Assembly: GCF_016722765.1 (NCBI RefSeq)
Contig: NZ_JAEQND010000010.1
Span: forward strand, 120,001-184,000
Source: Ramlibacter alkalitolerans
GTDB taxonomy: Bacteria; Pseudomonadota; Gammaproteobacteria; Burkholderiales; Burkholderiaceae_C
Length of the DNA: 64,000 bases
Reading direction: 5' to 3'
Below the pieces are notes generated by a model, which made no database searches, was not told where the DNA came from, and saw only the letters and a program-made list of their open reading frames with translations. Positions 16,775-27,489 of this stretch are shown piece by piece. Both the position numbers and the translations under genes were made by a program. Every line of letters begins with the position of its first letter. Position 1 is the stretch's first letter.

Positions 16775-17965
16775 ATGATCAAGTTCCAGCCCGCCCGCCT
16801 GTTCCGCCTGTTCCTCAAGGCCGCCAAGGCCTGGTCGGACGACTACGCGCCCAGCATGGGCGCCGCCATCTCGTACTACACGGTGTTCTCGCTGGCGCCG
16901 CTGCTGGTGATCGTGATCGCGGTGGCGGGCGCGGTCTTCGGCCGCGAGGCGGTGCAGGGGCAGATCGTGGCGCAGCTCTCGGGGCTGATCGGCGAGCAGG
17001 GCGCTTCCTTCGTGCAGAGCCTGGTGGCCGCCTCCAGCGACAAGGACAAGGGCCTCATCGCCGGCATCATCAGCACCGGCGTGCTGCTGGTCGGCGCGAC
17101 GACCGTGTTCGCCGAGCTGCAAAGCGCGCTCGACCGCATCTGGCACGTGCCGCCGTCACAGAAACCCAAGGGCATCTGGGCCACGCTGCGGGCCCGCCTG
17201 CTGTCCTTCGGGCTGATCCTCGGCATGGTGTTCCTGCTGATGGTCTCGCTGGCAGTGAGCGCAGCTGTGGCCGCCTTCGGTGCCTTCACCAGCGGCCTGA
17301 TGCCGGGGGCGGAGACCTTGCTGCAGGTGCTGAACTTCGTCGTCTCGCTGGGCATCGCGACGGTGCTGTTCGCGATGATCTTCAAGCTGATGCCCTCGAC
17401 GAAGATCGACTGGCGCGACGTGTGGGTCGGGGCCTTCACCACGGCAGTGCTGTTCGAGGCGGGCAAGTTCCTGATCGGGCTGTACCTGGGCAAGAGCAGC
17501 ATGACGGAGAGCTTCGCCGCCGCGGGCTCGCTCGTGATCCTGATCGCGTGGGTTTACTACGCGGCGCAGATCTTCCTGCTGGGGGCCGAGTTCACCAAGG
17601 TGTACGCACAGGAGCACGGCTCGCATTCCGGCCAGGTGGCGATGGAGGCCACGCAGGCGACGGCGGCCACCGGCGAACCGACGGACTCCGCATCGATCGC
17701 GGGGGCGGCTGCCGCGGCGGCCGCGAAGCAGTCGACGCCGCCCGATACGGTGCCGGTGCCCCGCCCCTCAGGCGCCGTGCGGCTGGACGAGAACCGCGCC
17801 GTGCTGCGCGACGAGGATGTGCGGCACGACGTGCTGGCGCCGCGCGCCTGGTGGGACAAGCCGGGCGTGGAGGCAGCGATGGCGGGTGGGGCGGCGGTGG
17901 CGGGCGGCGTGGTGGTGGCGTTGCTGCGGCGCGTGTTGAACCAGCGCAGGCACAGGGCGGCTTGA
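16775..17965 (+). CDS. YihY/virulence factor BrkB family inner-membrane protein
   Basis: A 396-residue integral membrane protein. The region MGAAISYYTVFSLAPLLVIV and the repeated hydrophobic segments up to about residue 280 match the YihY/BrkB family. After ALLGAEFTKVYAQE-type family residues comes a long Ala/Pro-rich hydrophilic tail and a last short hydrophobic stretch near the C-terminus, an extension compared with the about 290-residue core. The molecular function of the family is unsettled. A weak TACAAA -10-like sequence lies upstream. Confidence 0.85.
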   Translation: MIKFQPARLFRLFLKAAKAWSDDYAPSMGAAISYYTVFSLAPLLVIVIAVAGAVFGREAVQGQIVAQLSGLIGEQGASFVQSLVAASSDKDKGLIAGIISTGVLLVGATTVFAELQSALDRIWHVPPSQKPKGIWATLRARLLSFGLILGMVFLLMVSLAVSAAVAAFGAFTSGLMPGAETLLQVLNFVVSLGIATVLFAMIFKLMPSTKIDWRDVWVGAFTTAVLFEAGKFLIGLYLGKSSMTESFAAAGSLVILIAWVYYAAQIFLLGAEFTKVYAQEHGSHSGQVAMEATQATAATGEPTDSASIAGAAAAAAAKQSTPPDTVPVPRPSGAVRLDENRAVLRDEDVRHDVLAPRAWWDKPGVEAAMAGGAAVAGGVVVALLRRVLNQRRHRAA

Positions 17966-17986
17966 GGCGCGCTGCCGGCCGATCGC

Positions 17987-18067
17987 AGGCTGGCGGTGAG
18001 CCGCGATGGCGCGAACCCCAGCGCTTCGCGCATCGCTGGGGTTTCGCTGGCGCTCCACCGCCAGCCT
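17987..18067. repeat. Nested palindromic repeat, copy 1
   Basis: Outer arms AGGCTGGCGGTG (17987-17998) and CACCGCCAGCCT (18056-18067); inner arms AACCCCAGCG (18014-18023) and CGCTGGGGTT (18034-18043), both pairs perfect. The central 10 bases read CTTCGCGCAT. It lies just after the YihY gene and before the end of the convergent cytochrome gene. Two more copies are at 31330-31417 and 40138-40228. This is a REP-like intergenic element that may end both transcripts. Confidence 0.85.
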
Positions 18068-18107
18068 ACGAAATGCAGCCGTGCTCCAAGACGCCGGCGG
18101 CGCCGCA

Positions 18108-19340
18108 TCACTTCGGGAGCTTCACCAGCGTCACCGCATTGACCAGGCTGTTGGCCAGCACGAAGTCGCCCTCCGTCGTGACGGAGGTGTTGCGCACGAT
18201 GTTGCCGCCGCCCGGGATCGCCCAGCTCTGGAAGGTTTCGGTGCCGGGCTCGAAGCGCACGACCGTGTTCGGCGCCGCTTCGGACTCGCTGTACCAGATC
18301 GTGTCGCCGATGGCGGAGATGCCGTAGGGCGCCGAGCCGGGGCCGCTGGGCGACTGCCATTCCTTGACTTCGCCGGTGCCGGGGTCGAGGCGGCCGAGGC
18401 GACCCTTGGCGTAGTCGGTGTACCAGACCTTGTTGTCCGGCGTGATCGCGATGCGGCGCGGCCGCGAGCCGGCATCGGGCAACTTGTATTCGCGCACCGC
18501 CATGTTGTCGGGGTTGATCATCGCCACGCCGTTGGTGCCGAACTCCACCACGAACAGGTTGCCGCGCGGATCGAAGGCCATGCCGTAGGGCCGCGCGCCC
18601 GGCGTGGGCATCGTCACGAACTTCAGCCCGCCGCTGCGCGGGTCGAGCCGGCCGACCTGGTTGGCGTTCTGCAGCGTGAACCACAGCATGCCGCTGCGGT
18701 CGAACTGCAGCGTGTGCGGATCGCCCTTGCCGTCCGGCATCTTGTATTCGGTGACGGCGCCGCTGCGCGGATCGAGCCTGCCGACCAGCGCGCCCGCATT
18801 CCCCGTGTACCAGATGTTGCCCTGGCGGTCCTCCACCAGGCCGTGCGGCCCGGAGTGCGCGGTCTTGAGCGGGTACTCCCGGACCTGGCCGGTCTTCGGG
18901 TCGACGCGGCCGAGCGCATTCACCATCTGGCCCGTGTACCAGAGGGCGCCATCGCGCGTGGCCAGCGGATCGTGCGGCCGCGCCCCGGGCGTGATGCCGG
19001 CCTTGAACATCGTCATCGTGACGTTCAGCGGGCCGGGCACGATCACCGCCGGCACCTTGTTCTTCTCGGGGAAGTTCGCGACCAGGTAAGGCGTGACCTG
19101 GGCGACCTCGGCTGGCGTGAGCACCACGCCGTGGTTGCTCATCATGCGCAGCACCGTGTTCCAGCCCTCGGCGGTGTAGCCGTTGCCCACGCGCGCTTCG
19201 AAGGTGTGGCAGGCGTAGCACTTGCCCGCCACGATGTCGCGCCCCGGCCCCTGCGGCAGGCTTTGCTGGGCGACAACGGCGCCCGACAGCAGCAGCGCGC
19301 CGGCGGCGACGGCGGTGTTCATTGCATGGACGCGGCGCAT
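18108..19340 (-). CDS. Secreted cytochrome c / beta-propeller (virginiamycin B lyase-like) protein
   Basis: A 410-residue protein with a signal peptide (cleavage probably after VVAQ), a c-type haem motif CYACH near residue 41 in a short cytochrome domain, then repeated blades of an NHL/Vgb-type propeller (GRVDPKTGQVREYPL, GRLDPRSGAVTEYKM, and similar). Propellers of this sort include virginiamycin B lyase, but the family is broad and antibiotic inactivation is not implied. The haem suggests a periplasmic electron-transfer or dehydrogenase role. GGAGG precedes the ATG. It follows the TRAP operon on the same strand with a 111-base gap. Confidence 0.82.
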   Translation of the reverse strand: MRRVHAMNTAVAAGALLLSGAVVAQQSLPQGPGRDIVAGKCYACHTFEARVGNGYTAEGWNTVLRMMSNHGVVLTPAEVAQVTPYLVANFPEKNKVPAVIVPGPLNVTMTMFKAGITPGARPHDPLATRDGALWYTGQMVNALGRVDPKTGQVREYPLKTAHSGPHGLVEDRQGNIWYTGNAGALVGRLDPRSGAVTEYKMPDGKGDPHTLQFDRSGMLWFTLQNANQVGRLDPRSGGLKFVTMPTPGARPYGMAFDPRGNLFVVEFGTNGVAMINPDNMAVREYKLPDAGSRPRRIAITPDNKVWYTDYAKGRLGRLDPGTGEVKEWQSPSGPGSAPYGISAIGDTIWYSESEAAPNTVVRFEPGTETFQSWAIPGGGNIVRNTSVTTEGDFVLANSLVNAVTLVKLPK

Positions 19341-19451
19341 GGGGACCTCCAGAACGCGGGGTGCGGAAGCTGCAGGCTAGTCCCGTGCATACCAAAGTTC
19401 AAGGGGTGCGTCCTGGAGCGGTGCTCATCTGCAATCACGCCGTGAGGTCTG

Positions 19452-20767
19452 CTACCCCACCCGCGCCGGCAGCCACGTCGCGATCGCCGGGATCCAGAAC
19501 ACCGCCGCCAGCAGCAGCAGGCTCATGGCGACATAAGGCACCACCGCGCGGAAGATATGCCCCATGGTGACGCTGGGCGGCGCCACGCCGCGCATCGTCA
19601 TCAGCAGCAGGCCGTGCGGAGGCAGCAGCAGGCCCAGTTGCATGCAGATCAGGAACATCACGCCGAACCAGACCGGGTCGATCGCCAGGCTCTGCACCAC
19701 CGGCATGAAGATCGGCAGCGTGATCATCATCATGCTCACCTGGTCGACGAACACGCCGAGGAAGACCAGCGTGAGCATCATGCCGACCACGATCAGGGCG
19801 GGCGACAGTCCGTGGCCGGTGATGGCCTGCACCAGCCCGCTGCTCGCACCGGAGAACGACAGGATCTGCGAGAAGGTCGTGGCCCCGACGATGATGAACA
19901 GGATCATCCCCGAGATGCCGGCGGTGCCCTTGAGCGACTTCGTCAACACCTCGAGCGAGAGCGCACGGTAGGCGACGGCCAGCACCATCGTCGCGAAAGC
20001 GCCCACCGCGGCGCACTCCGTCGGCGTGGCCCAGCCCCCGGCCAGGGCGCCGACCACCACGCCGAAGATCGAGAGCGTCGGCAGCACGTAGCGCACGAAG
20101 GGGCGGAAGCGCTCCCAGCCGGCGTACGCGGGCTGGTCCTCCTCGTTGGGCGCCAGCGCCGGGCTGACCTTGACCCGCGCGACGATCCACAGCACGAAGG
20201 CGAGCGAGAGGATCAGGCCCGGTAGCACGCCGCCCACCAGCAGCTTGGAGATCGAGATGCCGGAGAGCGAGCCGAGCAGCACGGTCAAGGCCGAGGGTGG
20301 GATCAGCATGTCGACGGCACCGATCGCCATGATCGGCCCGGCCGCGAGCGTGGGGTGGTAGCCGCGCGAGAGCATCACCGGCAGCATCAGCGAGCCGAGC
20401 ATGGCGGTGGTCGCGATGGTGGAGCCGGAGATCGCGGAGAACACCGTGCCCGCCACCACGGCCACCACCGCGAGCCGCCCCGGCAGGCGGCGGATCAGCC
20501 GCTCGATGCCTTCGATCACCTGCACCGCCAGGCCGCTGTGGAACAGGATCTCTCCCATCAGGATGAACAGCGGGATCGGCGTGAGCGAAAACGCCGCCAC
20601 CGAACTCACGCTGCTGCGCGCGAGCTGCGCCAGACCGGCCTCGCCGCCCATGTAGAGCCAGGCGCCGACGATGTTCACGCTCATGAACGTGAGCGCGACC
20701 GGCATGCCGATGAACAGCAGCAGCGTGGAGCCCCCCAGCATCAGCCAGGCGGCGATGCCCCAGCCGC

Positions 20768-20771
<4 letters not shown>
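19452..20771 (-). CDS. dctM: TRAP transporter large permease (DctM)
   Basis: A 439-residue, about 12-helix ion-coupled permease with DctM family motifs (GMPVALTFMSVN near the start, GEILFHSGLA, PPSALTVLLG). It imports a carboxylate using a Na+ or H+ gradient together with DctQ and the DctP binding protein encoded just upstream. It overlaps dctQ by ATGA. Confidence 0.93.
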
Positions 20772-22302
<1,531 letters not shown>

Positions 22303-22329
22303 TTAGCGGGAGGGGCCGCGCGGGTCAAT

Positions 22330-23913
22330 TCAGAGAGACGCGAGTTCGCGTTCGAGCGCGGCACCGCTTTCGTCCGCCAGCGCGGCCTGGGCCAGGTTGC
22401 GCATTCGCGCGCCGGCATCGGCGCTGGACTCCAGGCGCGGCAGCGTCGCCATCAGGCGCTCGAAGCTCGCCCAGCCGCGCGCGTGGGTGTCGCCATAGCC
22501 CTTCACCAGGCGCTGGGCGCGCGCGACTTCGAGCGCGAGTGCGGGCTGCGTGCCGGCCAGGCGCTGGATGTGGGCGAGCCACTGGGCGATGCGCTCCTGT
22601 TCCTGCTGGAAGCGCAGCGAGCGCGGACGCAGCGGGCGCAGCGCCGCGATCGCGTACAGCAGCAGGTAGCCCGAAAGCGTGCTGGTGCGCACGACCCGGC
22701 CCTTGCGGGTGAACGGCTGCACCACCCCGCGCGCGAAGGGCGAGGACAGCAGCCAGCGGCCGACGCCGGCCGGCAGGATGTCCGCGATCTCCTGCAGCCG
22801 CGGATGCATGAACTCGCCGATCTCGAGGACCTGCTTCCCGTCGAGGCGCACTTCGGAGGCCACGCGGGCGAAGCGGCTGCGCCGCGTCTTGAGGTCGGCA
22901 ACGCGGATCGCGTCCTCGTAACTCATCCAGAGTGCGAGGTGGCGGGCGGTGTCCTGCAGGAGCTCCGGCGCGGCGTCGCGCAGCGCGGCCAGGCGGTCCA
23001 GGTACTGCGCGGCGTACGGCGGATCCTGGTAGTCCGCCAGGCGCAGAACGCCCGCGCGCAGGATGGCGTGTGCGCTGGCGGGAAATTCCGCCGTGATGCG
23101 TGTCTCGAGGTCAGCGAGGCGCGGGCCGAGGCGGGTGGCCACGGCTTCGCTCTTCCCGCCCCCGTCTCCGTCCTTCCCGCGCCCTTTCCCGTCATTCCCG
23201 CGCAGGCGGGAATCCAGTCCCGCATCGAACCCCGCCGCGAACGCCCGCAAACTCCCCTCCACCCCCACCCCGCCGCGCCGGATCGTCTCCTCGAACTGCT
23301 CGCGCGTGAACGGCATCGCCCCCGAAGCCGCCAGCGCGCCGCACAAGGCCGGCGTGATGGGCGCCCCGGCCTGCTCCGCCAGTTGCGCGAAATCCGCCTG
23401 CACGAAGCGCCTCGCTGCCGCCCGCGCCCCTTGCAGCAACTTGTCCGCATCGACACGGCCATCGCCCATCGCCGTGCGCTCCGTCATCGAGTACACGCGA
23501 TGCGTCGACGCGACCAGCGTGGTCCGGGCGGGCGTCACCAATCCCCGCTGCAGCGCCCGCCCGGCTTCCATCAGCTCGGAAGCGATCACCACGTCGACCT
23601 CGCCGGGCACGGGTGCGAGCGCGAGCACCGGCTGCGCGCCCGGCGGCACCGCGTCGCGCGGGAACATCTCGATGTAATAGAGCGTGGCGCCGGTGCGCTG
23701 GGCCACGCCCGGCACCGAGGTGGCCTGCGCCACGAAGCCGTTGTGCTCCGCCAGGTCCACCAGCCAGTCGGCCAGCACCCCGCCGCCTTCGCCGCCCATG
23801 GCGAGCAGGGCGATGCTGATCGCGCGCGGCGCGTTCTGGATTCCCGCCTGCGCGGGAATGACGGATCCCGCGGGAGTGCCGGACCCCGCGGGAATGACGG
23901 GTCTGGCGCTCAT
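22330..23913 (-). CDS. iorB: Indolepyruvate oxidoreductase beta-type subunit with DUF6537-like extension
   Basis: A 527-residue protein. The gamma/beta-type pyruvate-ferredoxin-oxidoreductase domain starts at AISIALLAMGGEGGG, and a long C-terminal helical region matches the extended bacterial IorB form (about 500 residues) rather than the about 200-residue archaeal subunit. With IorA it should convert aryl 2-oxo acids to acyl-CoA plus reduced ferredoxin. Two pieces do not belong to the family: the N-terminal VIPAGSGTPAGSVIPAQAGIQ-like segment and an internal LDSRLRGNDG segment. Each is the in-frame translation of a palindromic repeat (23836-23864 and 23191-23217). Overlaps iorA by ATGA. Confidence 0.83.
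   Translation of the reverse strand: MSARPVIPAGSGTPAGSVIPAQAGIQNAPRAISIALLAMGGEGGGVLADWLVDLAEHNGFVAQATSVPGVAQRTGATLYYIEMFPRDAVPPGAQPVLALAPVPGEVDVVIASELMEAGRALQRGLVTPARTTLVASTHRVYSMTERTAMGDGRVDADKLLQGARAAARRFVQADFAQLAEQAGAPITPALCGALAASGAMPFTREQFEETIRRGGVGVEGSLRAFAAGFDAGLDSRLRGNDGKGRGKDGDGGGKSEAVATRLGPRLADLETRITAEFPASAHAILRAGVLRLADYQDPPYAAQYLDRLAALRDAAPELLQDTARHLALWMSYEDAIRVADLKTRRSRFARVASEVRLDGKQVLEIGEFMHPRLQEIADILPAGVGRWLLSSPFARGVVQPFTRKGRVVRTSTLSGYLLLYAIAALRPLRPRSLRFQQEQERIAQWLAHIQRLAGTQPALALEVARAQRLVKGYGDTHARGWASFERLMATLPRLESSADAGARMRNLAQAALADESGAALERELASL
23191..23217. repeat. Palindromic repeat inside iorB (copy 1)
   Basis: ATTCCCG-CGCAGG-CGGGAAT with the usual flanks GTC and CCAG. On the iorB strand it is read as LDSRLRGNDG, in a Gly/Lys/Asp-rich linker. 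This repeat type is widespread between genes of proteobacteria; here it is in frame inside a gene, opposite in orientation to the copy at 23836. Confidence 0.85.
23836..23864. repeat. Palindromic repeat inside iorB (copy 2, N-terminal)
   Basis: CTGG-ATTCCCG-CCTGCG-CGGGAAT-GACGG, the same repeat in inverted orientation, about 640 bases from copy 1. On the iorB strand it encodes VIPAQAGIQ at residues about 18-26, directly before the conserved domain. A decayed extra copy seems to precede it (VIPAGSGTPAGS). Confidence 0.85.
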
Positions 23914-26063
23914 GCCGCGAGTCCTTCCAGCCGCCGCTCGATGCGCGACTGCAGCCAGCCGATCACGGCGCCGCGCACGCGCTGCTTGAAGCGATCCCAG
24001 CGGCCCGGGTTGTTGACGATCGAAGCGCGATAGAACGAAGGGCACAGCACCGCCGCATCGGCCGCCTCGCCGCACAGCCCGCAGCCCACGCAGCTGTCGA
24101 TCACCGCCGCCACGGGATCGGTGCGCAGCGGGTCCGGATTGGGCCGGATCGTGAGCGAAGGGCAGCCGGAAAGGCGGATGCACGAGTGGTCGCCGGTGCA
24201 GGTGTCGGGATCGACGCCGAAGCGCTCGCGCACCACCCGCTCGCCGCGGGCGATCGCCTGCCTGGCCAGCGGGCGCACGCGCCGCTGCCGGTTCAGCATG
24301 CATTCCGACGAGGCCACGATCACCTTCGGGCCCTGCGCGCGCGTGGTGAGCGCCTCGCGCAAGGCGCCGCGCATCTTGTCCAGGCTGTAGGTGTGGCCGA
24401 CGGTCCGCACCCAGTCCACGCCCACGCCGCGCACCGCGCGCTCGATGGGGTGCTGCGTGCTGCGGATCGGGTTGTTCGCCTGCGACGACAGCAGGTCCTG
24501 CCCGCCGGTGGCGGCCGAATAGCCGTTGTCGACCACCAGCAGCACGTTGTCGGTCTTGTTGAACACCGCGTTGCCGACGCCGCTGGTCAGGCCGTTGTGC
24601 CAGAAGCCGCCGTCGCCCATCACGGCCAGCGCGCGCCTGGGCGTTTCGGGCGTGTTGAAGGCCGAAGCTCCGGCCCAGCCGAGGCCGTAGCCCATGGTGG
24701 TCGCGCCGATCTCGAACGGCGGCAGGATGGAGAACAGGTGGCAGCCGATGTCGCAGCTCACGTGGTGCGAGCCCAGCTCGCGCTCCACCAGCTTGAGCGC
24801 GGTGAAGATCGGCCGCTCCGGGCAGCCGGTGCAGAAGGAGGGCGGGCGGCCGTGCACCTGCGCCACGGCCTGCTCGATCGCCCTGGCCGAGGCCGCATCC
24901 ATCGGCGCGGCGGCGGCGGGTGCCGGCAGCAGTTCGGGCGCCACCTGCGCGAGGAAGCCGCGCACGCCCTGCAGCACCACGCCGCCGGTGTACTCGCCGG
25001 CCATCGGCAGCACGTCCTTGCCGTGCACGCGCGTGGCCACGCCCGCCTTGCGCAGGATCGCGTTGACCGCCTGCTCGATGAAGTCGGGCTGCCCTTCCTC
25101 CACCAGCAGGACCGCGCGCTTGCCCGCGCAGAAACGCAGCAGCTGCGCATCCACCAGCGGGTAGGTCACGTTCAGCACGTACAGCGGCACCTGCGTGGCG
25201 CCGAAGGGATCGCACAGCCCGAGCAGTTGCAGCGCGCGCACCACGGCGTTGTACATGCCGCCCTGCAGCACGATGCCGACATCGCGCGCGTCGGATGCGA
25301 AGAACTCGTTGAGCCCGTGCTCCTCGATGAAGCGCACCGCCGCCGGCCAGCGCTCGCGGACCTTCTCCTGTTCGTGCGTGTAGGTCGCCGGCGGCAGGGC
25401 GATGCGGCCGGTGTCGCGCCGCGGCTGTTCCAGCGCGTCCTTCAGGGTGAACTCCGGCCGCACGTTGTCGCGCGCCGTGAAGCTGCCGTGCACGTGGCAC
25501 GCGCGGATGCGCAGTTCCAGCATCACCGGCGTGCGGCTCGCCTCCGACAGTGCGAAGCCCTGTTCCACCGCCCGCACGATGCTGGGCAGGTTGGGCCGCG
25601 GATCGAGCAGCCACACCTGCGACTTCATGGCGAAGGCATGCGAGCGCTCCTGCATGATGCTGGAGCCTTCGCCGTAGTCCTCGCCCACGATCAGCAGCGC
25701 GCCGCCGGTGACGCCGCCCGAGGCGAGGTTGGCGAGCGCGTCCGAGGCCACGTTCGTCCCGACCGTGGACTTGAAGGTGACCGCGCCGCGCAAGGGATAG
25801 TTGACGGAGGCGGCGAGCGTCGCCGCGGCCGCGGCCTCGGAGGCGCTGTGCTCGAAGCGGATGCCCAGCTCGCCCAGGATGTCGCGCGCGTCGGTCAGCA
25901 CGTCCATCAGGTGCGAGATCGGCGCGCCCTGGTAGCCGGCGACGTAGGAGACGCCGGACTGCAGCAGCGCCTTGGTCACGGCGAGGATGCCCTCGCCGCG
26001 AAATTCCTCGCCGCTGCCCAGGCGCAGCTGCTGCACCTCCTGCGTGAACGATCGTTCTGCCAT
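23910..26063 (-). CDS. iorA: Indolepyruvate ferredoxin oxidoreductase alpha-type subunit
   Basis: A 717-residue thiamine-diphosphate enzyme subunit. The N-terminal pyrimidine-binding part includes GEGILAVTKALLQSGVSYVAGYQGAPISH. The TPP/Mg motif is GDGGFWHNG...VVDNGYSAATGGQ. A C-terminal ferredoxin-like region (about residues 620-677) holds CTGDHSCIRLSGCPS and CVGCGLCGEAADAAVLCPSF, enough cysteines for two [4Fe-4S] clusters. It oxidatively decarboxylates aryl 2-oxo acids (indolepyruvate, phenylpyruvate). It is the first gene of iorAB-dctPQM and lies divergent from the Rieske dioxygenase operon across 126 bases. Confidence 0.88.
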   Translation of the reverse strand: MAERSFTQEVQQLRLGSGEEFRGEGILAVTKALLQSGVSYVAGYQGAPISHLMDVLTDARDILGELGIRFEHSASEAAAAATLAASVNYPLRGAVTFKSTVGTNVASDALANLASGGVTGGALLIVGEDYGEGSSIMQERSHAFAMKSQVWLLDPRPNLPSIVRAVEQGFALSEASRTPVMLELRIRACHVHGSFTARDNVRPEFTLKDALEQPRRDTGRIALPPATYTHEQEKVRERWPAAVRFIEEHGLNEFFASDARDVGIVLQGGMYNAVVRALQLLGLCDPFGATQVPLYVLNVTYPLVDAQLLRFCAGKRAVLLVEEGQPDFIEQAVNAILRKAGVATRVHGKDVLPMAGEYTGGVVLQGVRGFLAQVAPELLPAPAAAAPMDAASARAIEQAVAQVHGRPPSFCTGCPERPIFTALKLVERELGSHHVSCDIGCHLFSILPPFEIGATTMGYGLGWAGASAFNTPETPRRALAVMGDGGFWHNGLTSGVGNAVFNKTDNVLLVVDNGYSAATGGQDLLSSQANNPIRSTQHPIERAVRGVGVDWVRTVGHTYSLDKMRGALREALTTRAQGPKVIVASSECMLNRQRRVRPLARQAIARGERVVRERFGVDPDTCTGDHSCIRLSGCPSLTIRPNPDPLRTDPVAAVIDSCVGCGLCGEAADAAVLCPSFYRASIVNNPGRWDRFKQRVRGAVIGWLQSRIERRLEGLAA

Positions 26064-26189
26064 CGCGGCACTGTACGGAATCGGCGCGCACCCCGCGCTG
26101 CGCAGGGGTTCAGGGTTTGTCCGCTTGCTGGCGCGGGGGCCGCGAGAGCAGCCTGCGCACTCTCGGCCCTTCGCAGCAGGATTGCCCCG

Positions 26190-27479
26190 ATGAACGTTGC
26201 CCACCTCGTCGAACCCGATCGCGTCCACCGCAGCGTCTACACGGACCAGGCGATCTTCGACGCGGAGATGGAGAAGATCTTCGAGCGCATCTGGGTCTAC
26301 TGCGGGCACGCGTCCCAGGTCAAGGCGCCGGGCGACTACCACGCCATCACGATCGGCCGCCAACCGATGATCATGGTGCGGCAGAAGGACGGCAGCATCC
26401 AGGTGCTTTACAACCGCTGCCCGCACCGGGGCGTGCAGGTGGTGGGCAACCAGTGCGGCAACACCGGCAGCGCCCTGGTCTGCTCCTACCACGCGTGGAG
26501 CTTCCACCTCGATGGCAGCGTGCGCGCCATCCCGCTGGCGCAGGGCTACGAGAACACGCGCATGACCCGCGACAACCCCGACTGCTCGATGCGGCGCGCG
26601 GCGCGTGTCGACAGCTACCGCGGCTTCGTGTTCGCGAGCCTGGCGGCAGAAGGGCCTTCGCTGTCCGAATTCCTCGGCGAGGCGAAGGTCGCCTTCGACG
26701 ACATGTGCGACCGCTCGCCCGAAGGCGAGGTGGAGGTCGTGCCGTACTGCCATCGCGTGGTCCAGCAGTCGAACTGGAAGTTCTTCATGGAGAACCAGCT
26801 CGATGCGCTGCATCCTTCGGTCACGCACCAGTCCACCGGCATCGCCGCCGGCCGGGTCGAGCGGCGCCTGAAGGCGGAACGCGGCGCGGCGCCCCTGTAC
26901 TACCACTACCTGTCGGCCTTCGCGTCCAGCTTCGAGCAGTGGGACAACGTCCAGACCATCAACTTCCCGCGCGGCCACGGCATCCTGAAGGCCTACATGG
27001 GCCTGCGGCCGCAGGACCCCGACACCAAGGCCCACGAGGCGCTGCTGGAGCAGGCGTACGGCAAGGAGAAGATGGAGGAGTACCTCTCGCGCAGCATCCA
27101 CCACGTGCTGGTGTACCCCTACCTCTCGGTGCAGAGTCCGCTGCAGCAGCTGCGCTGCCTGCGGCCGATCTCCCCCGACAAGACGCTGTCGGAGATCTGG
27201 CACTTCCGCCTCAAGGGTGCGCCCGAGGCGATCTACCGCCGCAGCCTCTGGTACTTCAACCTGGTCAACTCGCCGGCCACGATGATCAATGCCGACGACC
27301 TGGAGAACTGGACCAAGGGCCAGTGGGGCCTGCAGTCCAAGGGCCTGGACTGGGTGAGCTTCCACCGCTGGTACGGCGACGACCGCGAGGAGAACGGCAT
27401 CACGTATTCGAACCACGGCACATCCGAGGCCGTCATGCGCAACCAGTTCCGCGCCTGGGCGCGCTACATGGCGGAATGA
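26190..27479 (+). CDS. Rieske aromatic-ring-hydroxylating dioxygenase, alpha subunit
   Basis: A 429-residue oxygenase large subunit. The Rieske [2Fe-2S] ligands are CPHRG (Cys77, His79) and CSYHAW (Cys98, His101). The mononuclear iron site follows the D-x2-H-x4-H pattern: Asp205, His208 and His213, the same numbering as naphthalene dioxygenase; the acidic NADDLENW (about 367-374) probably supplies the third ligand. The substrate is not determined. The beta subunit follows 10 bases later, but no dedicated ferredoxin or reductase is in the cluster, so an outside electron chain must be used. Confidence 0.92.
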   Translation: MNVAHLVEPDRVHRSVYTDQAIFDAEMEKIFERIWVYCGHASQVKAPGDYHAITIGRQPMIMVRQKDGSIQVLYNRCPHRGVQVVGNQCGNTGSALVCSYHAWSFHLDGSVRAIPLAQGYENTRMTRDNPDCSMRRAARVDSYRGFVFASLAAEGPSLSEFLGEAKVAFDDMCDRSPEGEVEVVPYCHRVVQQSNWKFFMENQLDALHPSVTHQSTGIAAGRVERRLKAERGAAPLYYHYLSAFASSFEQWDNVQTINFPRGHGILKAYMGLRPQDPDTKAHEALLEQAYGKEKMEEYLSRSIHHVLVYPYLSVQSPLQQLRCLRPISPDKTLSEIWHFRLKGAPEAIYRRSLWYFNLVNSPATMINADDLENWTKGQWGLQSKGLDWVSFHRWYGDDREENGITYSNHGTSEAVMRNQFRAWARYMAE

Positions 27480-27489
27480 GGAGCGAGCG

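Noticed and set aside
18108..19340. Streptogramin (virginiamycin B) resistance gene
   Set aside because: The propeller resembles Vgb, but the protein has an added haem c motif and an export signal; the family is broad, so resistance cannot be claimed.
22330..26091. A single 1253-codon reading through iorB and the iorA region, suggesting a fused IorAB
   Set aside because: Upstream of the iorB start at 23913 this frame is Arg/Ala/Gly-rich noise. The real iorA motifs lie in another frame that ends with a stop overlapping the iorB ATG, so the subunits are separate.
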